Positions 39,203 to 47,648 of a stretch of DNA of 64,000 nucleotides are shown here, in pieces. Source of the stretch: Frigoribacterium sp. MEB024 (lineage in GTDB: Bacteria; Actinomycetota; Actinomycetes; Actinomycetales; Microbacteriaceae); NCBI RefSeq assembly GCF_000878135.1, contig NZ_JXQZ01000001.1, forward strand, positions 124,001 through 188,000. Reading direction: 5' to 3'. Position 1 is the first letter of the stretch; every line of letters begins with the position of its first letter. The position numbers and the translations under genes were made by a program. The notes below the pieces were generated by a model. The model was not told the DNA's origin and ran no database searches. It saw only the letters and a list, made by a program, of their open reading frames with translations.

Positions 39203-39813
39203 TCTCGAGTGTCCGCGGTACCGTCCTGTCCGCGTCCGGCACGTCGGTCGTGGTCGAGGTCGGCGGGGTGGGCCTCCGGGTGTCGGTCACCCCGCAACTC
39301 GCGCTGACGGTTCGCGTCGGCGAGCAGGCGCTCGTCCACACGGCGTTGATCGTCCGAGAAGACGACCTCTCGCTCTTCGGGTTCGCCGACCGGGAAGAAC
39401 TCGAGGTCTTCGACCTGCTGCGCAGCGTCACCGGCGTCGGGCCGAAGTCCGCCCAGGGCGTCCTGTCGACGCTCACACCTCATCAGGTCGCCACCGCTGT
39501 GGCCGACGACGACGACGCCGCGTTCCGTCGCGTCTCGGGCATCGGTCCCAAGACGGCCAAACTCATCGTCCTGTCGTTGGCCGGCAAGCTCGACGTCGCA
39601 CCGACCGCGCCGACCGTCACGGCCGCGTCCACGACCGCTGCCGACGTGCTCGTCGCGCTGGTCGGGCTCGGCTGGTCCGAGCGTGAGGCCCAGGTCGCCA
39701 TCGACACCGTCGTGGCCGACCGGGGCGACGTCGTCGCGGTGGCCGTGCCGCAGCTGTTGCGCGCGGCTCTCGGTCACCTCGGGCCGCAGAAGTCCCCCGG
39801 GGCCCGCGCGTGA
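39199..39813 (+). CDS. ruvA: Holliday junction branch migration protein RuvA
   Basis: 204 residues. Tetrameric junction-binding protein that loads RuvB. The OB-fold N-terminus reads [10 protein letters not shown], with [18 protein letters not shown]. Two helix-hairpin-helix motifs are [14 protein letters not shown] and [16 protein letters not shown]. The C-terminal RuvB-contact domain is [21 protein letters not shown]. The start overlaps ruvC (ATGA) and the stop overlaps ruvB (GTGA). Confidence 0.96.
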   Translation: MISSVRGTVLSASGTSVVVEVGGVGLRVSVTPQLALTVRVGEQALVHTALIVREDDLSLFGFADREELEVFDLLRSVTGVGPKSAQGVLSTLTPHQVATAVADDDDAAFRRVSGIGPKTAKLIVLSLAGKLDVAPTAPTVTAASTTAADVLVALVGLGWSEREAQVAIDTVVADRGDVVAVAVPQLLRAALGHLGPQKSPGARA

Positions 39814-40835
39814 CCGACGACGACCTGACCCGACCCACCCTCGAGTCCGAGGCCGAGTTGGCCTTCGAGGGGGCGCTGCGGCCCACCTCGCTCGGCGAGT
39901 TCGTCGGGCAGACCAAGGTCCGGGGCCAGCTCGAGCTGTTGCTCAAGGCCGCGACGATGCAAGGCCGCACGCCCGACCACATCTTGCTCGCCGGGCCGCC
40001 CGGGCTCGGCAAGACGACCCTGGCGATGATCGTCGCCCACGAGGGGGCACGCCCGCTGCGCATGTCGTCGGGTCCCGCGATCCAGCACGCCGGTGACCTC
40101 GCCGCCGTCCTCTCCGCACTCGTGCCGGGCGAGGTGCTCTTCATCGACGAGATCCACCGCATGGCGAGACCCGCCGAAGAGATGCTCTACCTCGCGATGG
40201 AGGACTATCGCATCGACATCATGGTGGGCAAGGGAGCGGGCGCGACCAGCATCCCGCTCGAGCTGTCACCCTTCACGCTCGTCGGCGCCACCACCCGCAG
40301 CGGACTGCTGCCGAATCCCCTGCGCGACCGCTTCGGCTTCACGGCGCACCTCGAGTTCTACGACGAGGCCGAATTGACCGAAGTCCTCCGTCGGGCCGCG
40401 ACGCTGCTCGGCATCGTCATCGACGGTGCCGCCCTGGCCGAGATCGCCGGACGCTGCCGCGGCACCCCCCGCATCGCGAACCGACTGCTCCGACGCGTTC
40501 GCGACTACGCGCTCGTCCACGGGCGTGACGCAGACCTGACGACCGTGCGCGAGGCGCTCGACCTCTACGACGTCGATTCGTTGGGGCTCGACCGCCTCGA
40601 CCGCGAGGTCGTCCAGACGGTGTTGACCCGCTTCGGCGGCGGGCCCGTCGGCCTCAACACGCTCGCGGTCTCGGTGGGCGAAGAGGCCGACACGATCGAG
40701 TCCGTCGTCGAACCCTTCCTGGTCCGCGTCGGCCTGCTCACCCGTACGCCCCGAGGACGCATCGCGACTCCCGAGGCCTGGCGGCACTTCGGCCTGGCGC
40801 ACGCCTCAGGGGCGCTCTTCGGCGATGACCTATAA
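39810..40835 (+). CDS. ruvB: Holliday junction branch migration ATPase RuvB
   Basis: 341 residues. Hexameric AAA+ motor of branch migration. [12 protein letters not shown], Walker [12 protein letters not shown], Walker [12 protein letters not shown], sensor 1 [19 protein letters not shown] and the Arg-finger region are all present; the C-terminal winged helix ends [17 protein letters not shown]. The GTG start overlaps ruvA. The TAA stop lies inside a consensus -10 box for yajC. Confidence 0.97.
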   Translation: MTDDDLTRPTLESEAELAFEGALRPTSLGEFVGQTKVRGQLELLLKAATMQGRTPDHILLAGPPGLGKTTLAMIVAHEGARPLRMSSGPAIQHAGDLAAVLSALVPGEVLFIDEIHRMARPAEEMLYLAMEDYRIDIMVGKGAGATSIPLELSPFTLVGATTRSGLLPNPLRDRFGFTAHLEFYDEAELTEVLRRAATLLGIVIDGAALAEIAGRCRGTPRIANRLLRRVRDYALVHGRDADLTTVREALDLYDVDSLGLDRLDREVVQTVLTRFGGGPVGLNTLAVSVGEEADTIESVVEPFLVRVGLLTRTPRGRIATPEAWRHFGLAHASGALFGDDL

Positions 40836-40836
40836 T
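40831..40836 (+). promoter_or_regulatory. consensus -10 box TATAAT of yajC-secDF
   Basis: TATAAT at 40831-40836 overlaps the ruvB stop. It is the only perfect -10 consensus I noticed at a gene start in this window. The leader of about 70 bases ends with an AAAGGGAG ribosome site for yajC. Confidence 0.6.
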
Positions 40837-40914
40837 TCCTGCAGGTCCGAGGCCGTCGCTCGCTGAAGCGAGTCCCGCTCGGCCCACACCCCCAACAGCG
40901 AAAGGGAGTTCCGC

Positions 40915-41328
40915 ATGGATCCCGCAACCCTCATCATGGTCCTCCTCCTGGTGGTCCTCGTGTTCTTCATGTTCCGCAACAAGAAGAAGCGCGACCGTCA
41001 GCAGGCCGAACTGCAGAACAAGCTCGTCCCCGGGGTCGAGGTCATGTTGTCCTTCGGCGTCTACGGCACCGTCGTCTCCATCGACGACGAGAACAACGTG
41101 GCCGAGGTCGAGGTCTCACCCGGCACCGTCCTCAAGGTCCACCGTCAGACCCTGGGCCGCGTCGTCGAACCGGTCATCGACGAGCCCGTCGCCGACGACG
41201 CCGACTCGCTGACCGATGGCAGCACCGAGCGTGACCGCGTCATCGGCGACGCGCCCGAGTTCGGTGAACGCGCCTCGTCCGCACCGGTCGACTCGACCGT
41301 CGCCAAAGACACCGACAACAAGGCCTGA
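40915..41328 (+). CDS. yajC: preprotein translocase subunit YajC
   Basis: 137 residues. A single N-terminal transmembrane helix (TLIMVLLLVVLVFFMF) is followed by the basic NKKKRDRQQ segment and the conserved VPGVEVMLSFGVYGTVVSIDDENN. The C-terminal 50 residues are acidic and disordered, longer than in E. coli YajC. It associates with SecD-SecF and assists protein export. ATG 40915 with AAAGGGAG upstream. First gene of yajC-secD-secF. Confidence 0.94.
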   Translation: MDPATLIMVLLLVVLVFFMFRNKKKRDRQQAELQNKLVPGVEVMLSFGVYGTVVSIDDENNVAEVEVSPGTVLKVHRQTLGRVVEPVIDEPVADDADSLTDGSTERDRVIGDAPEFGERASSAPVDSTVAKDTDNKA

Positions 41329-41374
41329 CCTGACCACCGTCCCGGCTGCCTGGCGCGGTCGGGTCCGATGCACG

Positions 41375-41399
41375 GCGCGCGCTCCGGGTGAGCGCGCGC
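41375..41399 (+). promoter_or_regulatory. GC-rich hairpin just upstream of secD
   Basis: A perfect 10-bp stem (41375-41384 with 41390-41399) with a 5-base loop lies between yajC and secD. It ends four bases before an in-frame ATG (41404) and 25 before the GTG used here. It could lower read-through or affect translation start choice. Confidence 0.5.
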
Positions 41400-41424
41400 T
41401 CCCATGAGAAAGCAGAGTTCCTCC

Positions 41425-43188
41425 GTGGCACGCTCGACGCCGGTGAAGAAAGCAATACGATCCCTGACCTGGTTGTTGGTCATCATCGCCGGCCTCACGG
41501 CCCTGAACGGCACGGCCACGTTCTTGAACGACTCGGGTCGCGACGGGTGGTGGAACGGAGCCAGCTGGGTGCCCGAGCTCGCCCTCGACCTCCAGGGCGG
41601 GACGCAGATCACCCTCGCGGCCCAGCTCCAGAGCGGCGAGACGGTGTCCTCGCAGCAACTCGACCAGGCCGTCACGATCATCCGGCAGCGCATCGACTCG
41701 GCCGGCGTCTCGGAATCCGAGATCACCAAGCAGGGCACGCAGAACATCGTCGTCTCCATCCCGGGGCGACCCGACAACGCGACCCTCGAGCGCATCGAGG
41801 CATCCGCCAAGCTGACCTTCCGTCCGGTGCTCTACACCGAGGCGGTCTCGAACGCCGCGGTCGGCGGAGAGGGCGACGGTGCCACGGCCAGCCCGACCGC
41901 CACGCCGTACACCCCCAATCCCGACCTCGAGAGCACGCCGACGGCCTCGCCGACGAACGCGTCCGACCTGTCGTGGATCACCCCTCAGCTGGCCGACCTC
42001 TACCAGAACTACGACTGCGCAGCCGAGAACGACCTGGCCACGGCGCGTGACGACGAGCCCCTCGTGACCTGCTCCACCGACGGCACGGCCAAGTACATCC
42101 TCGGTCCGGTCGAGGTGCAGGGCTCCGACATCAGCGACGCCACGAACGGCCTCGCCGCCGACTCGCAGGGCAACTCGACGAACACCTGGGCGGTCAACCT
42201 CGAGTTCAACGGTCAGGGCACCGACCGCTTCTCCGAGGTCACCTCTCGCCTGGTCTCGTTGCAGGCGCCCCAGAACCAGTTCGCCGTGACCCTCGACAAC
42301 CAGGTCATCACGGCTCCCTCCGCCAACGCGGCCATCACCGACGGCCGGGCACAGATCACGGGCCAGTTCACGCAGGACTCCTCGAAGACCCTCGCCGACC
42401 AGCTCAAGTTCGGCGCCCTGCCGTTGAGCTTCTCGGTCCAGAGCAACGAGACGATCACCGCGACGCTCGGACAGACCCAGCTGGTCAGCGGTCTGATCGC
42501 CGGGCTCATCGGCCTGATCCTGGTCGTCATCTACTCGCTCATCCAGTACCGTGCCCTCGCGTTCGTGACGGTCCTGTCGCTCGTGATCGCCGCGGTCCTC
42601 ACCTACCTCGTGATCGCCATCCTGTCCTGGCGCGAGGGCTACCGTCTCTCGCTCGCGGGGGTGACGGGTCTGATCGTGGCGATCGGCATCACGGCCGACT
42701 CCTTCATCGTCTACTTCGAGCGCATCCGCGACGAACTGCGTGACGGTCGCATCCTCGAGAGCGCCGTCGAATCGGGCTGGAAGCGCGCCATCCGCACCAT
42801 CGTGGCCTCCGACACGGTCAACTTCCTGGCGGCCATCACGCTCTTCATCCTCGCCGTCGGCAACGTCAAGGGTTTCGCGCTCACCCTGGGCATCACCACG
42901 GTGATCGACCTCATCGTCGTCTCGCTGTTCACCCACCCCATGCTCCAACTGATCGCCCGGACGCGGTTCTTCGGCGAGGGGCACTCGTTCAGCGGGCTCA
43001 ACCCCCGTGCCCTCGGCGCCGTCTACCGGGGGAGGGCACAGTTCCGCACCCCTGCTGCCGTCGGTCGCAAGGGAGCGGGCGGCCGCGAGGCCGTCAAGCG
43101 TCAGACCATCGCCGAGCGCAAAGCCGCCGAGAAGAACACCGAGCGGGTCGACACGTCGACCGCCGGTGAAGGGAAGAAGGACTCCTGA
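41425..43188 (+). CDS. secD: protein translocase subunit SecD
   Basis: 587 residues from GTG 41425 (VARSTPVKKAIRSL). An in-frame ATG at 41404 adds seven residues but follows a hairpin and has no ribosome site; the ARSTP start is the usual one. A first helix (residues 12-33) precedes the large outside domain, with LDLQGGTQITL, IIRQRIDSAGVSESEI, a Ser/Thr/Pro-rich insertion around residues 150-185, and LEFNGQGTDRF. Five helices follow, including FGALPLSF and GITADSFIVYFERIRDE. With SecF it uses the proton gradient to pull preproteins out. The stop overlaps secF (TGATG). Confidence 0.94.
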   Translation: MARSTPVKKAIRSLTWLLVIIAGLTALNGTATFLNDSGRDGWWNGASWVPELALDLQGGTQITLAAQLQSGETVSSQQLDQAVTIIRQRIDSAGVSESEITKQGTQNIVVSIPGRPDNATLERIEASAKLTFRPVLYTEAVSNAAVGGEGDGATASPTATPYTPNPDLESTPTASPTNASDLSWITPQLADLYQNYDCAAENDLATARDDEPLVTCSTDGTAKYILGPVEVQGSDISDATNGLAADSQGNSTNTWAVNLEFNGQGTDRFSEVTSRLVSLQAPQNQFAVTLDNQVITAPSANAAITDGRAQITGQFTQDSSKTLADQLKFGALPLSFSVQSNETITATLGQTQLVSGLIAGLIGLILVVIYSLIQYRALAFVTVLSLVIAAVLTYLVIAILSWREGYRLSLAGVTGLIVAIGITADSFIVYFERIRDELRDGRILESAVESGWKRAIRTIVASDTVNFLAAITLFILAVGNVKGFALTLGITTVIDLIVVSLFTHPMLQLIARTRFFGEGHSFSGLNPRALGAVYRGRAQFRTPAAVGRKGAGGREAVKRQTIAERKAAEKNTERVDTSTAGEGKKDS

Positions 43189-44198
43189 TGGCCAGTTTCT
43201 CGAAGTTCGGCAACGACCTCTACACGGGTGCCCGTTCGTACGACATCGTCGGTCACCGTCGGCGTTGGTACTGGATCGCGGCCCTCGTGATCCTCATCTC
43301 GGTCACCGTCCCGTTCCTTCGCGGCGGCTTCCACTTCGGCATCGAGTTCACGGGCGGATCCGAGTTCCAGATCGCGCAGCCGGCCGAGCTGGACCAGGAC
43401 GTCGCCTCGTCGACCGTCGACGAGGTCGTCCCGGGGTCGAACCCTCGGGTCACCCAAGTCGGCACCGACACGATCCGGGTACAGACCTCGCAGCTCGAGG
43501 CCGCCCAGACGAACGACGTGGCCGCTGCCTTGGCCACGGCGTACGACGTCCCCGACGACCGGGTCACCTCGTCCTTCATCGGTGCCTCGTGGGGCGCCGA
43601 CATCACGAGCCAGGCCATCAAGGGGCTCGTGATCTTCCTGATCCTCGCGGCGATCGGCATGACGCTCTACTTCCGCACCTGGAAGATGTCGCTGGCGGCC
43701 ATGGCCGCGCTGCTGCACGACCTCGTGTTGACCGCGGGCATCTATGGCATCGTCGGCTTCGAGGTCACTCCGGCGGCGGTCATCGGCTTCCTCACGATCC
43801 TCGGCTACTCGCTGTACGACACCGTGGTGGTGTTCGACAAGATCCGGGAGAACACCACCGACGACGGTGAGGGTTCACGACGCACGTTCGGGCAGTCCGT
43901 GAACCTGGCGGTCAACCAGACACTCGTCCGATCCATCAACACGTCCGTCGTGGCGCTCCTTCCGGTCGCGGCCATCCTCTTCATCGGGGCGTTCGTCCTC
44001 GGCGCCGGCACCCTTCGAGACATCTCGCTGGCCCTGTTCATCGGCATCCTGGTCGGCACCTATTCGACGATCTTCATCGCCTCGCCTCTGTACGCCACCC
44101 TTCGCCTGCGTGAGCCCGACATCGCCAAGCGGGACGCCCGGAAGCTCGAGGCTCAGAAGACCGAGCCGCTCAGCGTCGACGAGACGGTGGGCGCATGA
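43188..44198 (+). CDS. secF: protein translocase subunit SecF
   Basis: 336 residues with six transmembrane helices. N-terminal YDIVGHRRRWYWIAALVILIS, then FGIEFTGGSEFQI of the short outside domain. The C-terminal membrane half has GYSLYDTVVVFDKIREN and NQTLVRSINTSVVALLPVAAIL, both SecF signatures. It works with SecD in protein export. The ATG overlaps the secD stop by one base; the stop overlaps the rhodanese start as ATGA. Confidence 0.95.
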   Translation: MASFSKFGNDLYTGARSYDIVGHRRRWYWIAALVILISVTVPFLRGGFHFGIEFTGGSEFQIAQPAELDQDVASSTVDEVVPGSNPRVTQVGTDTIRVQTSQLEAAQTNDVAAALATAYDVPDDRVTSSFIGASWGADITSQAIKGLVIFLILAAIGMTLYFRTWKMSLAAMAALLHDLVLTAGIYGIVGFEVTPAAVIGFLTILGYSLYDTVVVFDKIRENTTDDGEGSRRTFGQSVNLAVNQTLVRSINTSVVALLPVAAILFIGAFVLGAGTLRDISLALFIGILVGTYSTIFIASPLYATLRLREPDIAKRDARKLEAQKTEPLSVDETVGA

Positions 44199-44545
44199 TC
44201 GGCCATGATCGCCGACCCGAGATCGGGGCCGCCGCTGCGATCGACGCCCTGTCCGAGGGCACCTACCTGCTCGACGTCCGGGAGCAACACGAGTGGGACG
44301 AGGCGCACGCGCCCGGTGCGACGCTCATCCCGCTCTCGGAGTTGAACGATCGGGTCGACGAGGTTCCCACCGACCGCCCCGTCCTCGTCGTCTGCCACTC
44401 CGGCATGCGCTCGGCCCGCGCAACGGATGCCCTTCGCGGCATCGGCGTGGACGCCCGGAACGTGGTCGGCGGGATGCTCGCCTGGCGCGACGCCGGCGGC
44501 GCGGTCGTGGCCGGAGACGATCACCCCGAGTCGTCGGCCGACTGA
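44195..44545 (+). CDS. single-domain rhodanese-like protein
   Basis: 116 residues. One rhodanese domain with YLLDVREQHEWDEAHAPGATLIPLSEL and the active-site loop CHSGMRSAR, so the catalytic Cys is present. Likely a persulfide carrier; the partner is unknown. The ATG overlaps the secF stop, tying its expression to the Sec genes, although no functional link to export is known. In mycobacteria the gene at this place, between secF and relA, is apt (adenine phosphoribosyltransferase); here it is absent. Confidence 0.87.
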   Translation: MIGHDRRPEIGAAAAIDALSEGTYLLDVREQHEWDEAHAPGATLIPLSELNDRVDEVPTDRPVLVVCHSGMRSARATDALRGIGVDARNVVGGMLAWRDAGGAVVAGDDHPESSAD

Positions 44546-44556
44546 CGGCTGACGGG

Positions 44557-44562
44557 TACCCT
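44557..44562 (+). promoter_or_regulatory. -10 box of relA
   Basis: TACCCT at 44557-44562, 73 bases before the GTG start of relA; a leader of about 67 bases with a GAACGAGG ribosome site follows. Confidence 0.4.
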
Positions 44563-44635
44563 TGACCCCACGGAGTCCACGTCCGACCACGACGGTCGGT
44601 GGTGTCACTCCGCCCCGAGAGAACGAGGTGCTGCC

Positions 44636-46927
44636 GTGACCGAGATCACCACACGGAACAACTCCGCATCGTCCGAGGCGTCCGGTGGTCAGAACACGGC
44701 CTCGTTGCGTACGCTCCTGCCCCGCCTCTTCTCACGGAGCCAACCCGCCGGAGCAGTCGACCGGTTGATCAAGACGGTGCGCATGCACCATCCCAAGGCC
44801 GACATCGTCCTCATCGAGCGGGCGTACTCCGTCGCCGAGAAGGCCCACACGGGTCAACTCCGCAAGAGTGGCGAGCCCTACATCACCCACCCGGTCGCCG
44901 TGGCACAGATCCTCGCCGACCTGGGCATCGGTTCCAAGACCATCGCGGCAGCGCTCCTCCACGACACCGTCGAGGACACCGACTACACCCTGGCCATGCT
45001 GCAGCGCGACTTCGGTGACGAGATCGCGATGCTCGTCGACGGCGTCACGAAACTCGACAAGCTCAAGTACGGCGACAGTGCCCAGGCAGAGACCGTCCGC
45101 AAGATGGTCGTCGCGATGTCGAAAGACATCCGCGTACTCGTCATCAAGTTGGCCGACCGGCTGCACAACGCGCGCACCTGGGGCTTCGTCGAGTCCGCGT
45201 CGGCCACCCGCAAGGCCACCGAGACCCTCGAGATCTACGCTCCGCTGGCCCACCGACTCGGCATCCAGACCATCAAGTGGGAGCTCGAGGACCTGTCGTT
45301 CGCCGTCCTCCATCCCAAGCTCTACGTCGAGATCGACAACCTGGTCAAGCAGCGCACACCGCAGCGCGAGCAGTTCGTCCAGAACGTCATCAACGCCGTG
45401 AAGTCCGACCTCAAGTCGACGAAGATCCGCGGCGACGTGATGGGTCGTCCCAAGCAGTACTACTCGATCTACCAGAAGATGATCGTCCGTGGTCGCGAAT
45501 TCGACGAGATCTACGACCTCGTCGGCATCCGCATCCTCGTCAACTCGCTCCGTGACTGCTACGCGGTGCTGGGGTCGATCCATGCCCGGTGGAACCCCAT
45601 CCCGGGCCGCTTCAAGGACTACATCGCGACCCCGAAGTTCAACCTGTACCAGTCGTTGCACACCACCGTGATCGGGCCCAAGGGGCGACCGGTCGAGATC
45701 CAGATCCGGACCCACGAGATGCACCAGCGGGCCGAGTTCGGCGTCGCCGCCCACTGGAAGTACAAGCAGCGCATGAACGGCGGGCGGGACGACCAGGGCG
45801 GAGCCAAGACCGAGACCGACATGGCCTGGCTCGCGCACATCTCGGACTGGCAGGCCGAGACCGCCGATCCCAGTGAGTTCCTCGACAGTCTCCGATTCGA
45901 GATCGGCGCCAAAGAGGTCTACGTCTTCACCCCTCAGGGCAAGGTGATCGGTCTTCCGTCGGGAGCCACCCCGGTCGACTTCGCCTACGCCGTGCACACC
46001 GAGGTCGGCCACCGCACCATGGGAGCGAAGGTCAACGGGCGACTCGTCCCGCTCGAGAGTGTCCTCTCGAGCGGCGACGTCGTCGAGGTCTTCACCTCGA
46101 AGAACCCCGACTCCGGGCCGAGTCAGGACTGGCTCGCGTTCGTCAAGAGCCCCCGCGCCCGGAACAAGATCAGGCAGTGGTTCACGAAGGAGCGCCGTGA
46201 CGAGGCCATGGAGCAGGGCAAGGACGCCATCGCGCGAGCCATGCGGAAACAGAACCTGCCGCTGCAGAAGCTGATGACGCAGGACAGCATCGCCGAAGTC
46301 GCCGCCACGATGCGGTACGACGACGTGTCCAGCCTCTACGCCGCCGTCGGTGAGGGACACATCTCGACCCAGTCCGTCATCGAGAAGATCCTCGCGGCGG
46401 TCCACACGCAGACCGAGGTCGACGAGGGCGAGTTCGAGTTCCCCAGCCAGGGGCGGGCACGGCCGTTGCGCAACAGCGACTCGGGCGTCCTGGTCCGCGG
46501 GGCGCCCGACATCTTGGTGAAGCTCGCCAAGTGCTGCACGCCCGTACCCGGCGACCAGATCGTCGGATTCGTGACCCGTGGTCAAGGTGTCAGCGTCCAC
46601 CAGGCCAACTGTCACAACGTCCAGGGCCTGTTGAAAGAGCCTGAGCGGATGATCGAGGTCGAGTGGGCACCGTCATCCAAGAGCGTCTTCATGGTGCAGA
46701 TCCAGATCGAAGCCCTCGATCGCAGCGGATTGCTGTCGGACGTCACCCGTGTGCTCTCGGAGCACCACGTGAACATCCTCTCCGCGACGGTCTCCACCTC
46801 GACCGAACGGCTCGCCCTCAGTCGATTCGTGTTCGAGATGGGTGACACCACGCACCTCGACCGCGTCCTGAACGCCGTACGACGCATCGATGCCGTCTAC
46901 GACGTCTACCGCGTCAGCGCCGGCTGA
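44636..46927 (+). CDS. relA: bifunctional (p)ppGpp synthetase/hydrolase RelA
   Basis: 763 residues, the long RSH form. The HD hydrolase domain (about 60-215) has EPYITHPVAVA, ALLHDTVEDT and KLADRLHNARTW, so hydrolysis should be active. The synthetase domain (about 260-400) has VMGRPKQYYSIYQKM, EIYDLVGIRILV and KFNLYQSLHTTVIG. TGS is VYVFTPQGKVIGLPSGATPVDFAYAVH, a zinc-finger-like LAKCCTPVPGD follows, and the C-terminal ACT domain ends the protein. It makes and degrades the alarmone in the stringent response. The last 255 bases are overlapped by an opposing ORF. Confidence 0.97.
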   Translation: MTEITTRNNSASSEASGGQNTASLRTLLPRLFSRSQPAGAVDRLIKTVRMHHPKADIVLIERAYSVAEKAHTGQLRKSGEPYITHPVAVAQILADLGIGSKTIAAALLHDTVEDTDYTLAMLQRDFGDEIAMLVDGVTKLDKLKYGDSAQAETVRKMVVAMSKDIRVLVIKLADRLHNARTWGFVESASATRKATETLEIYAPLAHRLGIQTIKWELEDLSFAVLHPKLYVEIDNLVKQRTPQREQFVQNVINAVKSDLKSTKIRGDVMGRPKQYYSIYQKMIVRGREFDEIYDLVGIRILVNSLRDCYAVLGSIHARWNPIPGRFKDYIATPKFNLYQSLHTTVIGPKGRPVEIQIRTHEMHQRAEFGVAAHWKYKQRMNGGRDDQGGAKTETDMAWLAHISDWQAETADPSEFLDSLRFEIGAKEVYVFTPQGKVIGLPSGATPVDFAYAVHTEVGHRTMGAKVNGRLVPLESVLSSGDVVEVFTSKNPDSGPSQDWLAFVKSPRARNKIRQWFTKERRDEAMEQGKDAIARAMRKQNLPLQKLMTQDSIAEVAATMRYDDVSSLYAAVGEGHISTQSVIEKILAAVHTQTEVDEGEFEFPSQGRARPLRNSDSGVLVRGAPDILVKLAKCCTPVPGDQIVGFVTRGQGVSVHQANCHNVQGLLKEPERMIEVEWAPSSKSVFMVQIQIEALDRSGLLSDVTRVLSEHHVNILSATVSTSTERLALSRFVFEMGDTTHLDRVLNAVRRIDAVYDVYRVSAG

Positions 46928-47545
46928 GTCACCGTCGGCGCAGCCCGACGGGGCGGGTGCGTCGTCTCGGTGAGATTCGTCCTTCACCTGAGCGAGACGA
47001 TCGGCCGCGCAGACCCGATCGAGGCGGTCGACCGTCCGCGCTCGGTGGGGGAGGCGCCCACGTCGATCGAGGACGGCGACCGCAGCGGTGGACGTGACGC
47101 CTTGCTGAGTCGACACATCCCGTGCGGCCGTCTCGTCCTGCGGCGTCCAGTTCTCACGGCGGGCGAGGTCGACCACGGTTCGGGCCGGTGTCGTGACGGC
47201 AACACCGTCGACGACGACGATCTCGTCGTCGTCGATGACGACCTGTCGGATGACCGCCCCCCGGCCCCGATTTTTCACCCTCGCCGGCGATGCCACCAGC
47301 CCGGAGTGGGGGAGCGGCGCCGGCCCTCGGGCTCCCCAGACCCAGGCGGCCGTCCGCTCGGCAGCGACGACTCCGGCTCCGAGGGCGAGCCCGACCGCGA
47401 TGGCCCGACCCACGTGATCGTCGATCTCGGCGACGCTGCGCCACGAATCACCGACGGCGTAGACCTGGCCGTCCAGCGCTGCCGCCCGCAGTTCGGTTTC
47501 GGGCAGGTGGGCGTCGGTCAGGACCAGGGGGAGTCGCTCAGTCAT
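46673..47545 (-). CDS. AbiEi-antitoxin-like protein whose open frame runs into relA
   Basis: The open frame is 290 residues. The first 180 or so look real and resemble actinobacterial AbiEi-type (type IV toxin-antitoxin) antitoxin-domain proteins: LPETELRAAALDGQVYAVGD, RAIAVGL, ERTAAWVWGARG, VVVDGVAVTTPARTVVDLARRE. The remaining residues, including about 85 antisense to relA, are rich in Asp/Val repeats typical of a shadow frame. No stop occurs in frame after the relA terminator, so either the protein really extends, or a frameshift has removed its original end. No AbiEii-like toxin gene is adjacent. The start ATG 47545 fits the N-terminal pattern. The C-terminal coordinate is doubtful. Confidence 0.5.
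   Translation of the reverse strand: MTERLPLVLTDAHLPETELRAAALDGQVYAVGDSWRSVAEIDDHVGRAIAVGLALGAGVVAAERTAAWVWGARGPAPLPHSGLVASPARVKNRGRGAVIRQVVIDDDEIVVVDGVAVTTPARTVVDLARRENWTPQDETAARDVSTQQGVTSTAAVAVLDRRGRLPHRARTVDRLDRVCAADRLAQVKDESHRDDAPAPSGCADGDSAGADAVDVVDGIDASYGVQDAVEVRGVTHLEHESTEGEPFGRGGDRRGEDVHVVLREHTGDVRQQSAAIEGFDLDLHHEDALG
46932..46951 (+). terminator. terminator of relA
   Basis: CCGTCGG (46932-46938) and CCGACGG (46945-46951) form a 7-bp stem with a 6-base loop, five bases after the relA stop. Confidence 0.5.
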
Positions 47546-47580
47546 GTGCCCACCCTGGCCGACCTCGCCGGCGAAGACGG

Positions 47581-47614
47581 ACCGCCCGACCCTCCCTGTG
47601 GAGAGTCGGGCGGT
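47581..47614 (-). terminator. terminator of the DUF349 gene
   Basis: A 10-bp stem ACCGCCCGAC (47581-47590 with 47605-47614) continues past one mismatch with three more pairs to a 6-base loop, just downstream of the DUF349 stop in its direction. Confidence 0.65.
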
Positions 47615-47648
47615 TCACGACGTCGGTGGGCGACCGGCCCCCTGGCGG

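Noticed and set aside
46673-46927. A complete AbiEi/AbiEii toxin-antitoxin pair
   Set aside because: Only the AbiEi-like part is present; no nucleotidyltransferase toxin gene is found next to it on either strand.
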